Shown: piece after piece, positions 10,584 through 24,297 of the stretch
How positions within the stretch are numbered: position 1 is the stretch's first letter
How the letters are laid out: each line of letters starts with the position of its first letter
DNA from: Zychaea mexicana
Taxonomy: Eukaryota; Mucoromycota; Mucoromycetes; Mucorales; Lichtheimiaceae
DNA length: 48,023 nucleotides
Assembly (NCBI RefSeq): GCF_025766255.1
Contig: NW_026516873.1
Coordinates: 1-48,023, forward strand
Direction of reading: 5' to 3'
Program-made: the position numbers and the translations under genes
Notes under the pieces: model-generated
Databases searched by the model: none
Seen by the model: only the letters and a program-made list of their open reading frames with translations
Told to the model about the DNA's origin: nothing

Positions 10584-13500
10584 ATGAAGATCAGAAAGAC
10601 ACCTTCGAAGAAGCTTGTAGCAGTTGTAAGTGGAAATAAGAAGTTGATTCAACTGAAGAATTCGGTTGCTTGGTTCGATCATTTTTTAATTCAAGATCCA
10701 TGTTATGTATGGATTAGCCACGACCGCTGCGCGACTTGATCAAGAGTCTTGAGCATGACCCAGAAGTACAGATTCCAAAAAATGCAGCACAAATCAAGGA
10801 TTGGACATACCCTCGAGGAGATCTGTTTCATTGGGTGGGCGTTCTCAATCGCTTCGATGGCATTCTGCAACGCACTTGTGACGAATACGATCTTCAGGAG
10901 CATATGCAATCTCGAGACTTTGACGCCAACACCAAAGACTTGCTTGTTGCCGTTGCTAATCTTTCAACGACCTTGTTTGAAAATTGTACAAACAGAAACA
11001 TTTACAACTCTTATGAGGTATATGAGAAATTGATACATCACTTATATTATCGTGACTAAGCAATTTGACGATTTGATATATGAATGTAGCATATGAATGC
11101 TCTTATCAATACGACGGATATTGATGTATTGGAAGCAGTGCTGCGGTTCACATTACGGCCAGCGCAGCGTGTAAATAACCCACGAGCGATTCGGTCATCG
11201 TTTGTCACGCCGCAGGACAAGATTATTGAGCTTGCTCGTGGTTGGGGCATTCAAAGCGACTTTCTGGATATATGCAAGGACAGTTTTGTGGCTACGGAGG
11301 ACATGACGCATCTCAAATTTCGTTTTTACCGTACTCTGCAGCAGACCGATGACAATGACAACCAACAAAAAGATACAACGACGACAGACACCACCAACAC
11401 AGCAGCAGCAAATGCCGCCACCACCACCGCCGCAGTACCATCCTCATCATCATCTTCATCCGCACAAGCACCACCACCAGCAGCAACAACAACAGCAGCA
11501 TCCACAGATACAAGCACGGCATTAGCAGTTAAGAACGATGAAGGTTTTAACTTACTCACGGCACAAATGGCGTCGGAAAAGGAAAAGAGTGACATTCAAG
11601 TGTTTAAAGATCTGGTGAACGAGCATAATATACCAAAGGATTACCAGTTTGAGCTGGCGAACCAGATCCGGATTACTCGGCATATTGCCAACCCAGAAGA
11701 GAGAAGAAAATTGTTGACCATCCGGATTTTGGCGATTGCCATCATGGGTAAGGATCTGGAGGAGATGATCATAGGAGAGAAAGGATGAAAGAAGGACGTA
11801 GGAAGAAACTGAACAATTTATTTTACTGATTTAGCACACACGGTATCCGAGACGACTGCCCAAAACAAAGTGTTCGTTTACGAACCGCATCTTGTGGCTA
11901 ATATCGCTGAGCTAATTCATCCAGAAAAGGAGATGCCAAATGTACGTATATTTTTAAGAAAAGAAAAGCAAGGCAAGAGAAAATATGGTCAACTTATGTG
12001 GAATTCGTGCTATCTAATATAGACGATGCAAGTGTATGCGCTTTGTGCGCTGGATGGTGTCGCACGGCACCGTGGGAAACTTTCAGAAGTCCTCACTGCG
12101 CTAAACGCTTCGGCAAACCATGGTGTACTGTTACAAATATTGCGCAAAATCAGTCAAGACTCGACAAATGGTTAGTAGCTCTTTTTTCATTAGGTCTCAA
12201 CAGTTAAAATGTCGAGCTTACTTTTGACAACTCTAACTTCTTTCTATTGCTACCGTTTACCATATTAGTCCATCCACGAAGCTTCCTCGACGCTTTGTTT
12301 ACGTTAATGTCATGTCTTTTGACAAATCAACCTGGTGGACAAATGCTTATTTCGGCAGGAATTATACCAATTCTTGTACAGATCCTGGGAAATCAGCAAT
12401 GTATTTATACTAAGGTTAGTACTATGCTATATAGTATCCAGGATGCAGGCAACGAAACGTTTTGGGAGCACGTATATTGATATTCATATACAATTTTTCA
12501 GTTTGTTTCAAAGGTGGTGGGCCTTTTGGATGCAATAGTGAATGCATATACGACTTCTTTCTCGGCTTTCTGTAATGCCGGAGGATTGGACACCTTATTG
12601 GCCAGAATCAAGGTAAGTAAGGAGAAGGACGTGGATTTCTTGGTATAAAAGGGAGTTGTGTAACTGATGTGCATTTATTATTTTAGAGCGAGACAGAGCA
12701 ATGCATAAAATTCGCGAAATCCAATGACTCTGAGGTTACCGGCCAAGCAACCATCCATGTCGCACCCGGAGCTCTCGCGCCTTATGATCGGATTTCAGCA
12801 CTCAAGTCGATGCTCAAATTCCTATTACGAATGATGGAATCTTCAGGCACAGCCGATGGTCTTCGGAATCTGATCGAGTCTTCGGTACCACAGACTTTAA
12901 TACAAATCATCGCTCACCCAGACATTTTTGGCGTGAGCGTGTTGACACTTGGTAAGTATCATGCATTTGATGGATTTATTTGGCGATAATTTTGCTGAAT
13001 GGAACGGGCTTCACAATTGTTTGTGTATAGCAATCAATATCATGACGACATTTATCCACACGGAGCCGACATCATTACCAATCTTACAAGAAGTCAAACT
13101 GCCTCAGACGTTTTTGGAGACCATTTGCAAATACAACACTCCCAACAGCGAAATGCTTATGGCATCGGTCAACGCATTCGGTGCTATCTGCTTGAACCCA
13201 CCGGGCCTCGAAATGTTCAACAAGGCAAAGCCTTTGCCGCACTTTTTCGACTTGTTGACCGAGCACGAGTTTCTTCGCAACCCTACAGAGGTAGACAATG
13301 CAACGGCATTGGGTAGTACCATGGACGAGCTGACGCGACATCATCCTTCCCTAAGACCTGCAGTGTTTGAATGTGTGGCACGCATGATCCGAAAGGTGGT
13401 CGAGATGGGCAAGAGTGATATTGGCAAGCCAAACGACGACACTCATTTGTTGAAATTGATGCCTGCTGATACGAATGCTGTTGTTCCTCCAGCAACAAGC

Positions 13501-16500
13501 TCTTCCGAAGACGTGGAAATGGCAAGTGCCAGCAACAACGACAAGACGTCTACTTTAACTTCAGACGATAGCAAAAAGGACGAAAAGCCAGAATGTTTAT
13601 TGGTGTCATTTATCGATATGGTTGCACGGGTAAGTTACATCTTCCTCACAAGGGTATTAACTGGATTTTGTGCAATAAAACTGACGCTCATGATAAATAT
13701 TATCTAGTTCTTGGAGGGTCTTTTCCAAAATGCAGCCAATATCCGAGATTTCGTTCAGGACGGATGTCCAGAGATCCTCTTGGATTACTACACACTTCCA
13801 CTGCTGCCTGCGGATTTCTCAGTGACAATCGCCTCCGACTCGCTTGCATACATCTTCAAGATGATTAGCGAGACCAGCACACTTCCAACCATCTTGGCGA
13901 TCGCAGAGAAAGCCAAGCACTCCATCAAGCTCATAACCGAGGATAAAGACTTACGGCGACGGAGCATGGTCCAGCCCTACATTGAAGTGAAAGGTATGTC
14001 TGAACACAGGGGTTAGAGAGATTTTAGTCTGTTGCTATGATATAAGATGCATAAAACTAACTTGGCAAAATAAACTTACTTTTTTAGAAAATGAAACTGA
14101 AAAGATCCAAAAGGGTAATGAGATTTTCAGACAATTGATCATCCTGCATGGCTATATTGGCCTTTTATCCAACATTTGCTGCTCCGCTGGTTTATCGCCC
14201 GGAAAGAATGCCAGCTCACTCGTTGCTGAGTTCATGGCTGAAAACGAAGACAACAACATTATCCTCCTGCTAGGTCAATTGCATCGGTTAGTATCATTAG
14301 TCCATTATAAAGAGAATACCGTGATTGCTGATATTTTCCCATTGTCTATCATTAGAATCATGATGTGGGAGAACTTTTTGCTCAAAGATTCCATGCCAAG
14401 CTCGTGGTATGCTTTCAAGATGGCCAAGAAGAACAAGAATACTGTGGCAGACCATCCACTGGGTATATTTGGCGTAGACGGCGCTCAGGATGACGCACTG
14501 CAGTCCTCTTCGCAAGAAGAAGCACCATCTTCGTCCTCTCCTTCGGCACCGAACAAAGAAGGCGCATCAGGTGAACAGAAGGACAAGGCCGAAGAAAAGG
14601 TTCCAGATGCAAATGACCCGCGAATGCAAAACATCAAGCACTTTAAACTACTTCTTGGTGACATCCCCCAGTTCCTCATGCCCGTTTTTCAAGGTGAAAT
14701 GACAAAGAAAAATTGTTGTACATGGAGTTTGATTTGTTCAGAAAATTAGAAGGGGATTGGGCAAGTTACTCATTTTTATATATGAAACAGGACTTGTCAA
14801 AGCGTCAACGAGTCGTCGTGCTAATGTGGATGCCGCTCAAAAGGCTCAAACATTCAAGCTAGCAAACTGCATGTCGCAGCTTTTGAAAGAAAACCTTACA
14901 TGGTCATGTGCAACTATGAACGATGCTCCACCGTGCAAATACGACTATCTTGCCACAATGTATACGATGGTCTCATTACTATTGATGGATGATCGCCCGC
15001 AACCGTCATTGCATACACCCATGGCGCTAACGTTTGATCGACAAGGAGGTACTGATTTACTGTTGCAGAGCCTGGACGAAAATTGGAAGGCGGCGTCTGC
15101 CATCCATACTGCTGCACCGATCAAAGAATCTCGGTCCAAAGAACAAATGGATTTATTGTCTCGTATTCAAGGCAGTCTCGAGATGTTATTGACTGTGTTG
15201 GTATACACTGGCTCACCCAAACTCTTACACGACTCACCGTACACAGTACCGATCGTGGTTAAAGAACGTAAATCCCCTGATTACTTTGATCCGTATGAAT
15301 GGAGCATTTCTATGCAGCTCAAGCTCTCGTCTGTCAAACAATATTTGCATGCTCCTGATTTGAGCGAGTATTCGCAAACTGTCATCCATGTACTGCTCGA
15401 TATTATTTTGGAAATTATCAAGGGTGAAGGTGAGTCGAGCCTTAAGACCGATTCGTATAACGCAATGTCTTCAACAACAGCTCCTATCACGTCGCCGTTT
15501 ACACTGTTGCGTACGCCTGTTGTTGCAGACGAGCGTGGTGTGCAAAGACTTGTGGACATGGGCTTTCTTCGATCTGCTGCCGAGCATGCTATGGTTCGAT
15601 GCAATAACCAGATCTCGCGCGCCGTCGACTATTTGTTCAGCCACCCTGCTCAGATGATGGGTGCTGGCACTGGTGCTGGCAGTAGCGGTGGTGGCGCTCA
15701 AGGTGCTGGTGAGCAAAACAACAACACGAGTAATAACGAAGGTTCAAATGCGGCTACTGCTGGTACCGACGATGCAAACAACAGTGGTGATAACACTGCA
15801 ACTCGCTCTTCAGATGCTCAAGATCAACAACAACAACAACAATATCCGACCAATAACGACGACATTGAAGAAGACAGCGACCTTGAAGATGCCGACGAAG
15901 ATTACGAAAGTGTGTTCTCTGCTCGATTGGATGCTGACCCTGCTCCTCCACAACAAGCTTCCCAAGAATATACCGACGAGGCTGCTGCTGTTGATGATAA
16001 TAACGGCAACAATGACAAGGGTAAACAACGAGCGGAACCAGCGTCTGACGAGGTGAAGGAACTCCAAAAGATTCGGTCGAGTATGAAAACAGAAATTCCT
16101 CCATTGGTGTTGGACCTTGTTGATAAACGCGAAGATGTCATCTTTGATGTCCGAGACTTATTGGTCACTTTCTGCAAGAATGGCAAGTCCAAGAACGGCG
16201 ACAATCAGCAGCAGCAAGACGAGAACAAGGTTGCTGAAGAGATTCTGACTTTGTTGATCCAGAAGATCGATGATGCACGACGAAAGATGAACGAATCAAA
16301 CGTTCTCAGCACTCGCTTGCGTTTGTTGGCTTTGCTTTTCCGTGAACAGTCGATGCAATCTAGTATCCCCGAATGCGCCCCACGGTTATCGTTCCTGTTT
16401 GATATGGTGAACAAGGCCAGTGAAACATCGGTCGAGATGCCATTGCCTGCTTGGCTCACAACTGTCTTCTTAGTCATCGAAACATTTATTTCACAAGCTG

Positions 16501-19500
16501 ATGAGCCCAAGGACGTCAAGCTCAAGCCTATGCCAAAACCGACTGATGAAAACGATAATGCCAACGAAAATGTTCACGATGAGGATGAAACGATGGGAGA
16601 AGCCACCGAAGGGCCTGTTTCAAGCTCAACAACAACAGCAACTGCACCTGTCGATCCCAAGCCTATGGAATCCGAACCTGAACCTGTGGTGTCTGCCGAC
16701 CAACGAACACAACTGTTATCCAACTGTGTTTCGTTCCTAAAAAAGACACAACTCTCGCGTAACGACATATATGCCATTCTTCGCATTTTGGTACGCCTGA
16801 CAAAGTACAACGAAGCAGCATTGCAATTTGTCGAGTTTGGTGGCTTGCCGTTGTTGTTCACCAAGCCGCGTCACAGTCTCGAGGGTCTTCAAGGACAGCA
16901 AGCCTTCATTATGCTTATTTTGCGTCACATTATTGAGAGCAAGCCCATCGTAGAACAGAGCATGGAAGAACTGATCACTACTTGGTTTACGATTCCACGA
17001 CCACGCAACATGGATATCAACCAGCTCGTCCGTACCAACGGCCACGTCGCTTTGCGTGACCCAGACGCATTCCTTGAAGTGACCGGCAAGATTTGCCGAT
17101 TGTCCCGGTTTGAACCCGCTGTACCGACATTCCACGTCAAGAATTTCCAGGTCAGGTTACTGAACAAGGAGGAACCGGCGTCATCAGATCAGAATAAGGA
17201 TGAGGCAGGCAATGGTGAAGGAAGCAGTGACAGCCACGCCGGTAGCCAGGATGTAACCATGGCCAATGCCCAACCAACAGAGCAAGAACAGCAGCACCAG
17301 CAGCAACCGCAACAGCAGCAACGTCAACGCTCTTCAAGCTCGTCCGTTGTTGTTAACCACTTGCTGCAAGAATTGATTCAAATTCGATCTGAAGAGGCGA
17401 ATGCACCAGAGAAGAAGACGACCGAGGCTGAAAAGAAAGCGGAAAATATTCGGGGTGGGTACACAGCCTTTATTTTGCAGTGTCTTGTGGAACTTATCTC
17501 GTCGTACAAGTCATGCAAATACGACGTTTATGCATTCGGTCGCCGACGCAACAGCAAGGACGGTAATAACAACAACAGCAGCAATCGTCCACGCCATGCC
17601 ATTCTGCATATTCTCGTCAACGAGCTGTTGCCCTACAACGCTACTAATCCAACCGCCGAAGAATCGCGCAAACAGCAAGGCATGGCCATGTGGACAGCAT
17701 CTGTCCTAGTCGCCATGTGCTATGATGGTGGTGCAGAAACATCGGACTTGACGCAAGTCCGCAAATTTGTGTTGGACGGTGTCATTCGTTCGCTCAAGGA
17801 CGCGCTCACTTACACGGGTCCATTGGTACTCAAGTATGGCAAGTTTCTGGCACTGTCTGAACTCTGCCATCGTGTTTTGAACGCACGTTTTCACGCAGTG
17901 GGTGCACCAAGCCAACGGACTCAAGTCGATACTGTCACTAGCATTGCCAAGCTTATGCTCGATAGAAACTTTGTTGGCGCCCTTACCGCTGCCGTCAGCG
18001 AGGTTGATATCAACTATCCGCATGCAAAGATTGTTCTAAACTCGGTTCTCCGTCCTTTGGAACAACTTACCAAGATGGCCATTAAGATATCGGACGAAGC
18101 AAAGGAGGATGGCAAGAAACGCGAAGAGATGTCCTATGTACCAGCGAACACTGGTGCTGAGGGTGAAGAAGAAATGCCGGATCTGTATCGCACCTCCGCT
18201 CTTGGCATGTTTGATGGTAGTGTAATGGAAGAGGATGAAATGGACGAATTCGGCTCCGAAGAAGAAGATGAAGAAACGTAAGCTTACATAGCACTATACT
18301 GCGACAGTTTACGCGTTTATTTACTCAACGGCTCTTTAAAATCGATTTATAGATTCGATGAAGACGAGTTCGATGAAGAAACAGATAGCGACATCTCAGA
18401 CATGAGCGAAGATGGCGAAGAAGGAGACGATGTGGATAGTGCACTGATGCATCATTATGATACTGACATGGAAGAAGATGTGGATGAGGTGAGGAAAATT
18501 ACCAAACGTGAAAAAAAAGAGTGGATAGATTGGTGAAGAATTGTGCCTTTTTGACAAGTCCTTAAAACATCTCTAGAACGGTACTGATGATGACGAGCAC
18601 GACGACACGCATGACACGGACGGAGATTCAGATATTGGCGATTCGGACGATTCTGATGGAATGGACGAAGAAGGCCGGGAAATGACATGGCGTCTGGAAG
18701 ATATTGAGGATGACCCCGATGTCATTCATATGGATTCCGATGACGTTGAATCGAACCACGCACATGATATGCGTCACCGCCACTTAAATGATGGATTCGG
18801 TGATGAGGTAAAAGGGAGCCAAGACATCCTATAACCAAATAACGGTGAATGCATTGAATAGGGTCATTAACTGTTTATGTATAATTTGCTCCCCAATAGG
18901 GCAGAGACGATGAACTCGATACTTTGGATCAATCCGACTTTGACGAAGACGACGAATCACAGCGTATTGAGGATGCAGAGAATGATCTGAACGATGGCGT
19001 GCTCCTAGACGACGAGGATGTTGAAAATCCATTCTTGACCCAAGATCTTCCAACAGACGGCATCATTCTCGAAGATGATGGGCGACCGGGCTCCATGGCA
19101 CCCTTTAACTTCCGACGCTTCGAGCGCCCATCGAACCGTGGTAGACTTATTGTCGAACCTGGTATGTCCTTCCTTTTCCACTTGTTCTCATTATCGTTTA
19201 TGGATCATGCTGTGTCATATCTCTTCTGATACACTGTAGCTATAGGCCGATCGTTCCGTGCACCTGGTGCCATGGGCGGTAATGTTGCCGCCGCCGTTGG
19301 TCAAGATGATGTCATAACTCACCCACTCTTGACCGAAAGCCAGAATGCCGGCCCGAGCACCCAGCCTGGACGCTCGCTCGCCAACATTGATGCTGATAAC
19401 CGGCCTAGATCTGGCGGCTTCAGCCAATGGCAAGCATTTGAAGATATCCTTGGTGGCAGTGCCATCCGACTACTCGAAAGCTTCTTGACTCAAGCACCTA

Positions 19501-22500
19501 GCGGTGGCCAATCGGGCGCTCTGCGCGTCGATGTCCAGGGCCGTACTGGAGGCATTATGCGAACATTCGAGTTTGACCATCCTATGCATGCTCCACGACC
19601 GCTTCCATCCACGTCTCATCATCCTGCTCCCGGCGAGTCCCATAGTCCTGACCAAAGCCGTGAAATGCTGGCGGTCTTGCAAGATTTCCAACCAATGTCT
19701 TCATCAGATCGATGGCAACAAGAAGCTCGAATGATGTATGGCGCGGCTGTTGCAGACAAGGCATCAAAGCTTATTTATCCGCTCGTAAACAGGCTGCTTC
19801 CCATTGCTGTTGAAGATGACAGGAAGGCGCGCATCGAAGAAGAAAAGAAACGTCAAGAACAACGTCGTCTTGAAGAAGAAAAGCGCAAACAGGCCGAAGA
19901 AGAGCGATGGCGTCGTGAAAAAGAAGAGCAGGAAAAGAAAGCTGAGGAGGAGAAGCGACAACGTGAGGAAGCCGCCGCCGCCGCCGCAGCTGCTGCTGCT
20001 GCTGCTGCTGCTGCTGAAAGCACTGCACAACAACAAGAAGCACCAGCAACATCTTCCAGCACGGGTGCTCCAGCATCAACGACAGAAGAAGAACAAGTAC
20101 AGCAAAGCGGCGAAAGCAATGCTGAAGGAGAAGGACAGCAGGAAGAACGACAGACGATCACCATTAGCGGCCAAGAAGTCGATATTTCTGGCACTGGTAT
20201 TGATATTGAATTCTTGGAAGCCTTACCAGACGATCTGCGCGAAGAAGTTGTAAACCAACATATGCGCGAACGTCGCTCTTCGACCCAAGCGCCCGAAACC
20301 GATTCGATCAGCTCTGAGTTCTTGGATGCTTTACCACCGGATATCCGTGAAGAAGTGCTTAACCAAGAAGCCATCGAGCGTGAACGACGCGACAGACAGC
20401 AGCGCCAGGAGCCTACGGCAGAGGGTGCAGGTAACACCAATAATTTGACCAATCGTCTTGATGCAGCTGTCAATGAACTTTTCCCGCCAGGTATGACGGT
20501 TGAAGAAAATCCGTTCTTACGTTTCCTACAAGGTGGTCAAGGGGCTCGAGCCGTTCACCGAGGACTGCAGGCGCAGGATGGAATTGGTGGAGGCAGCGGC
20601 AGTGGCCAGCGCAAACCAGGTGTTCACCGTAGTGCCATGCAACTTGTCGACCGATCACAGCTTGCCACACTGGCACGTTTACTGTTTGTACCGCAATCCA
20701 TTTCCAAATCAGTTTTGAGTAAGTTGTTGATCAACTTGTGTGAAAATCACAAGACCCGCAGCGATTTGTTGTCGTTCCTTGTCTGTGTCCTGCACGACGG
20801 TAGTGGGGATCTCGCAGCTGTCGATCGAAGCTTTGCCCAACTGTCGCTCCAGTCCAAGGGTATTTACAAGCCAGTATCCAAGTCCAGGGTGGCGGCTACA
20901 ACATCAGCCAATACTGAGACCGTTCCTAACCTGATCACTCAGCGGTGCCTGGAATTCTTGATGCAAGTTGTCCAGTCCAACGACCAGTCTCTCACCTACT
21001 TTTTGGTGGAGAATGATTGTCTTGCTGGTTTGAAGCGCACAAGCAGCCGCAAGGGTAAAGCCAAAGAAAAGGTGACTCCGTCAAGCAAATACCCGCTGTT
21101 GGTTCTGATGAGTTTACTCGATCGACCTGTGTTCATTGAAAACCCGAGCTTGATGGAAGAGTTGATGCATTTGATTATCACCATTTGCCGACCGTTCCCC
21201 GTGCTTGTCAAGAAGTACGTCGAGAGACTTGAAAACAAACAAAAGGAGGAGGAAGAGAAATCCAAGGATCAACAACAACAACAACAGCAGCAAGAGGGCG
21301 CGAAACAGGAACAGACGCAGGAGAGCACCAAAGCAACGACGGATGAAGCAAAGTCTAGCAAGGGCACAGGTTCCAAGGACGAGCGACCCATGCCAAAGCC
21401 GCCAACAATTCCAGACCACTACCTCAAGCTTGTGGTGCACGTACTCACGTCGGGTGAATGCTCAAGCAAGACTTTCCAGTACACTCTGAGCGCACTTGCC
21501 CACTTGTCTGCCCTCGACGGTGCTCAGCAGGCAATCACGAACGAGCTTATGCAGAACGCAAAGGAATCAGGAAAGCAGATCGTACACGATCTTGGCGATT
21601 TGCTGGATAATCTGGACAACGCCATGGTTGGCACAGATATCCAAGGCTCCGCTCTGTCTCAGTTCTCGGCAGCCACTTCCCATCAAGCCAAGCTTTTGCG
21701 TGTGCTCAAGACCATCGATTATTTATACTCTCGCAAGTCATCGGCAGCAAAGAAGGACGACGAACAGCAACAGGTCAAGAACGAGAAGCGTGTGCTGGAA
21801 ATCTACGAGGACCTCAACTTTTTGCCATTGTGGAAGCTACTTGGACAGTGCTTGGCCGTGATTCACGAGAAGGACGACCTTATCAATGTCGCAACCGTTT
21901 TGCTCCCACTTATCGAGTCGTTCATGGTTGTATCCAAGTACGCAGCTGAAAAGGGTCAACAACAGCCGTCATCATTGCCACGTAGCGGACCTGCTGGTCC
22001 TGTATCACCCAGCGGTCAGCAACAACAGCATCCCCCACCAACACCAAGCGATCAGTCTGAAGACTTCTTCTTTTCTTTCACCGAAGAGCACAAGAAGATC
22101 CTCAACATCATGGTCCGCAACAACCCATCCCTGATGATTGGCTCCTTCTCTCTTCTTGTCCGCAACCCCAAGATGCTCGAGTTTGACAATAAGCGTAATT
22201 ACTTTGTGCAGCAGCTTCACAAGCGCACAGGTCCGCGTGAACATTACCAGCCATTGCAAATGAACGTGCGCCGTCAGTATGTGTTCGAAGACTCGTATCA
22301 TCAGCTCCTTGGTCGAACCGGTGACGAGATCAAGTTTGGCAAGCTCAGCGTAAGATTCTATGATGAAGAAGGTGTTGATGCTGGCGGCGTTGCTCGCGAA
22401 TGGTTCTCCGTATTGGCCCGCCAAATGTTCGATCCCAACTATGCTCTGTTCATCACGTCAGCGGCGGACAAGCTTACATATCAGCCGAACCGTGCCTCAG

Positions 22501-23414
22501 CAGTTAACCCTGATCATTTGAGCTATCTCAAATTTGTTGGTCGAGTCATTGGCAAGGCTATCTACGATGGACGACTCTTGGACGCTTACTTTACGCGTTC
22601 GTTCTACAAACACATTCTTTGCCGCCAAGTCGATTATCGAGACGTTGAAGCTGTGGATCCCGAGTATTACAAGAGTTTAGTGTGGATGCTCGATAATGAC
22701 ATTACGGATATTATTGACTTGACGTTCAGCATCGAGACGGACGACTTTGGCACTACCAAGGAGATTGATTTGAAGCCCGGTGGACGAGACATTCCTGTGA
22801 CCGAGGAGAACAAGCATGAGTACGTCGCTCTGGTGACAGAACAAAAATTGACGACTGCCATCAAGGAACAGATCAATGCGTTCTTGCAAGGCTTCCACGA
22901 CGTGATCCCTGCATCGCTTATCCAGATTTTCAACGAACAAGAGCTGGAATTGTTGATTTCGGGTCTGCCAGATATTGATATTGATGACTGGAAGAACAAC
23001 ACAGAGTACCAAGGCGGTTATACAGCTGCGACTCCTCAAGTACAATGGTTCTGGCGTGCTGTTAGAAGCTTTGATCAGGAAGAACGGGCCAAGTTGCTAC
23101 AGTTTGCTACGGGCACGTCTAAGGTGCCATTAGAAGGCTTTGCCCATTTGCAGGGCTCAGGAGGTGTTCAACGCTTCCAAATCCACAAGGACTTTGGTGG
23201 TGAAAACCGGTTACCGTCTGCACACACATGGTATGTCCCTTTTCTTTTAACCCAGCGGTTTTGTTTGGATACTCGAACCGATAGCTAACGTTTACTTTGA
23301 CCCTATTGTAGTTTCAATCAAGTCGATCTTCCAGAGTATGACTCATATGAAAGCCTTCGTAGTAATTTGTTCAAAGCCATCAGTGAATGCTCGACTGGAT
23401 TTGGATTTATATAG
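10584..23414 (+). CDS. TOM1: HECT-type E3 ubiquitin ligase, Tom1/HUWE1 family
   Basis: A giant ubiquitin ligase of 3,802 aa. The proposed 18 exons are 10584-10625, 10718-11017, 11090-11747, 11835-11941, 12023-12170, 12269-12414, 12502-12612, 12687-12951, 13031-13629, 13708-13993, 14088-14286, 14356-14693, 14791-18277, 18353-18488, 18577-18807, 18900-19161, 19240-23230 and 23312-23414 (11,409 bp, in frame). The N-terminus matches the family ([24 protein letters not shown] resembles the HUWE1 start), leading into armadillo-like DUF908/DUF913 regions. A UBA domain ([15 protein letters not shown]) lies at about 1314-1352 and an acidic Asp/Glu stretch at about 2230-2435. A charged helix with an Ala run is near 2640-2690. 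Two UBM motifs ([13 protein letters not shown] and [13 protein letters not shown]) are near 2757 and 2793. The HECT domain is the last ~360 residues, with catalytic Cys3769 in HTCFN. Length lies between yeast Tom1 and human HUWE1. Family roles include protein quality control and ribosomal-protein and histone turnover. Confidence 0.95.
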
Positions 23415-23437
23415 ACTGCTCCTTTCTCTTAACAAAA

Positions 23438-23443
23438 AATAAA
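23438..23443 (+). terminator. Poly(A) signal of the HECT ligase gene
   Basis: AATAAA, repeated as AATAAATAAA, lies 24 bp after the TAG stop at 23412-23414. It is placed correctly for 3' end formation of the ligase transcript. Confidence 0.5.
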
Positions 23444-23480
23444 TAAATGTCACTTTACCAAAAATTATTGTCCCTTTTTT

Positions 23481-23704
23481 AAAGAAATAGAAAGGTCAGA
23501 TTAAGCTACCTAAATAATGGCTCTTAATTTTTTTGAAATAACTTCTTTTTCACTTTTATTTTAAAACTATGGTAAGTACTTTTTTTTCACAAAAAGAAAT
23601 AGAAAGGTCAGATTAAGCTACCTAAATAATGGCTCTTAATTTTTTTGAAATAACTTCTTTTTCACTTTTATTTTAAAACTATGGTAAGTACTTTTTTTTC
23701 ACAA
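23481..23704 (+). repeat. Perfect tandem duplication of 112 bp
   Basis: Positions 23481-23592 and 23593-23704 are, as read, base-for-base identical, including the eight-T run and TTCACAA at the end of each. The unit begins AAAGAAATAGAAAGGTCAG and is A+T-rich. It lies directly downstream of the HECT ligase poly(A) signal. Identity implies a very recent duplication, or an assembly error. Confidence 0.9.
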
Positions 23705-24115
23705 ATATGGACAGGAATATGTTTATACGTGCAAATAATATATATTTTTGCCCCTATGGAGTATGTTCTACGTATCGATGACTGATATGTGTCCGGGGGG
23801 TGGCTTTGCTTATAGAATTTATAAGTATTGAATAGAATATGATAAAAGAGAAATGCTTTGCCAACATAGTATGGAAATAGCACGTCAGCTATAAAGATAT
23901 ATAAATCACAGAAAAAAACATGAAGTTATAAAAAACAAAAAAAGGTATGTATTAATTCTTTATGAGATGGGTAAACGGTCTTCTTCATTAAACTGGTTGG
24001 TGCTTAGGCCAGTTTTGCTACAGTTTGGCCACAATTTTGTCTCTTGTTTTTAGGTTTTTCCTCTCGTCGTTTTTGATTACACGTAACCTCGCCGCCTCCA
24101 TCGGTACAAGGTGAG
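23705..24115. other. A+T-rich spacer, nothing recognised
   Basis: Low-complexity sequence with short open frames only. No coding, RNA or mobile-element signature was seen. Confidence 0.5.
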
Positions 24116-24297
24116 TGTTACCGACTTCAGTAATAGCTGTTAGTTGTAATAGCTATCCTAGTTAGTAACATTGTGCAACCGAGCTCGGCAGTATAAAAGC
24201 TGTCGAGCTGGCCAAGAATAAAAGAACAACCCTCTTTCTATTGTATCATTCGTTGATCTAGTAAAGGTTCCCCTAAAGACCACCCGAGTCTCTAACA
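24116..24297 (+). mobile_element. Candidate solo LTR (182 bp)
   Basis: The segment begins TGTTA and ends TAACA, the short inverted ends typical of retrotransposon LTRs. Inside are a TATA-like AGTATAAAAG at about 24,191 within an inverted-repeat setting (GAGCTCGGC ... GTCGAGCTGG) and an AATAAAAG poly(A)-like signal about 30 bp later, in the order expected for U3-R-U5. The bases flanking it (GTGAG and GGGAC) do not form a clear target-site duplication, and no second copy or internal retrotransposon coding region is in the window. It could be a solo LTR of a small-LTR element, or a chance arrangement. Confidence 0.4.

Noticed and set aside
14750..14790. Exon 13 of the HECT ligase starting at the AG at 14,748-14,749
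   Set aside because: It would put the 3.5-kb exon out of frame with exon 12; the AG at 14,789-14,790 restores phase and the whole model then sums to a multiple of three.
19853..20473. 206-codon minus-strand ORF rich in Ser, Cys and Arg
   Set aside because: Antisense shadow of the low-complexity Ala/Glu/Gln region of the HECT ligase.
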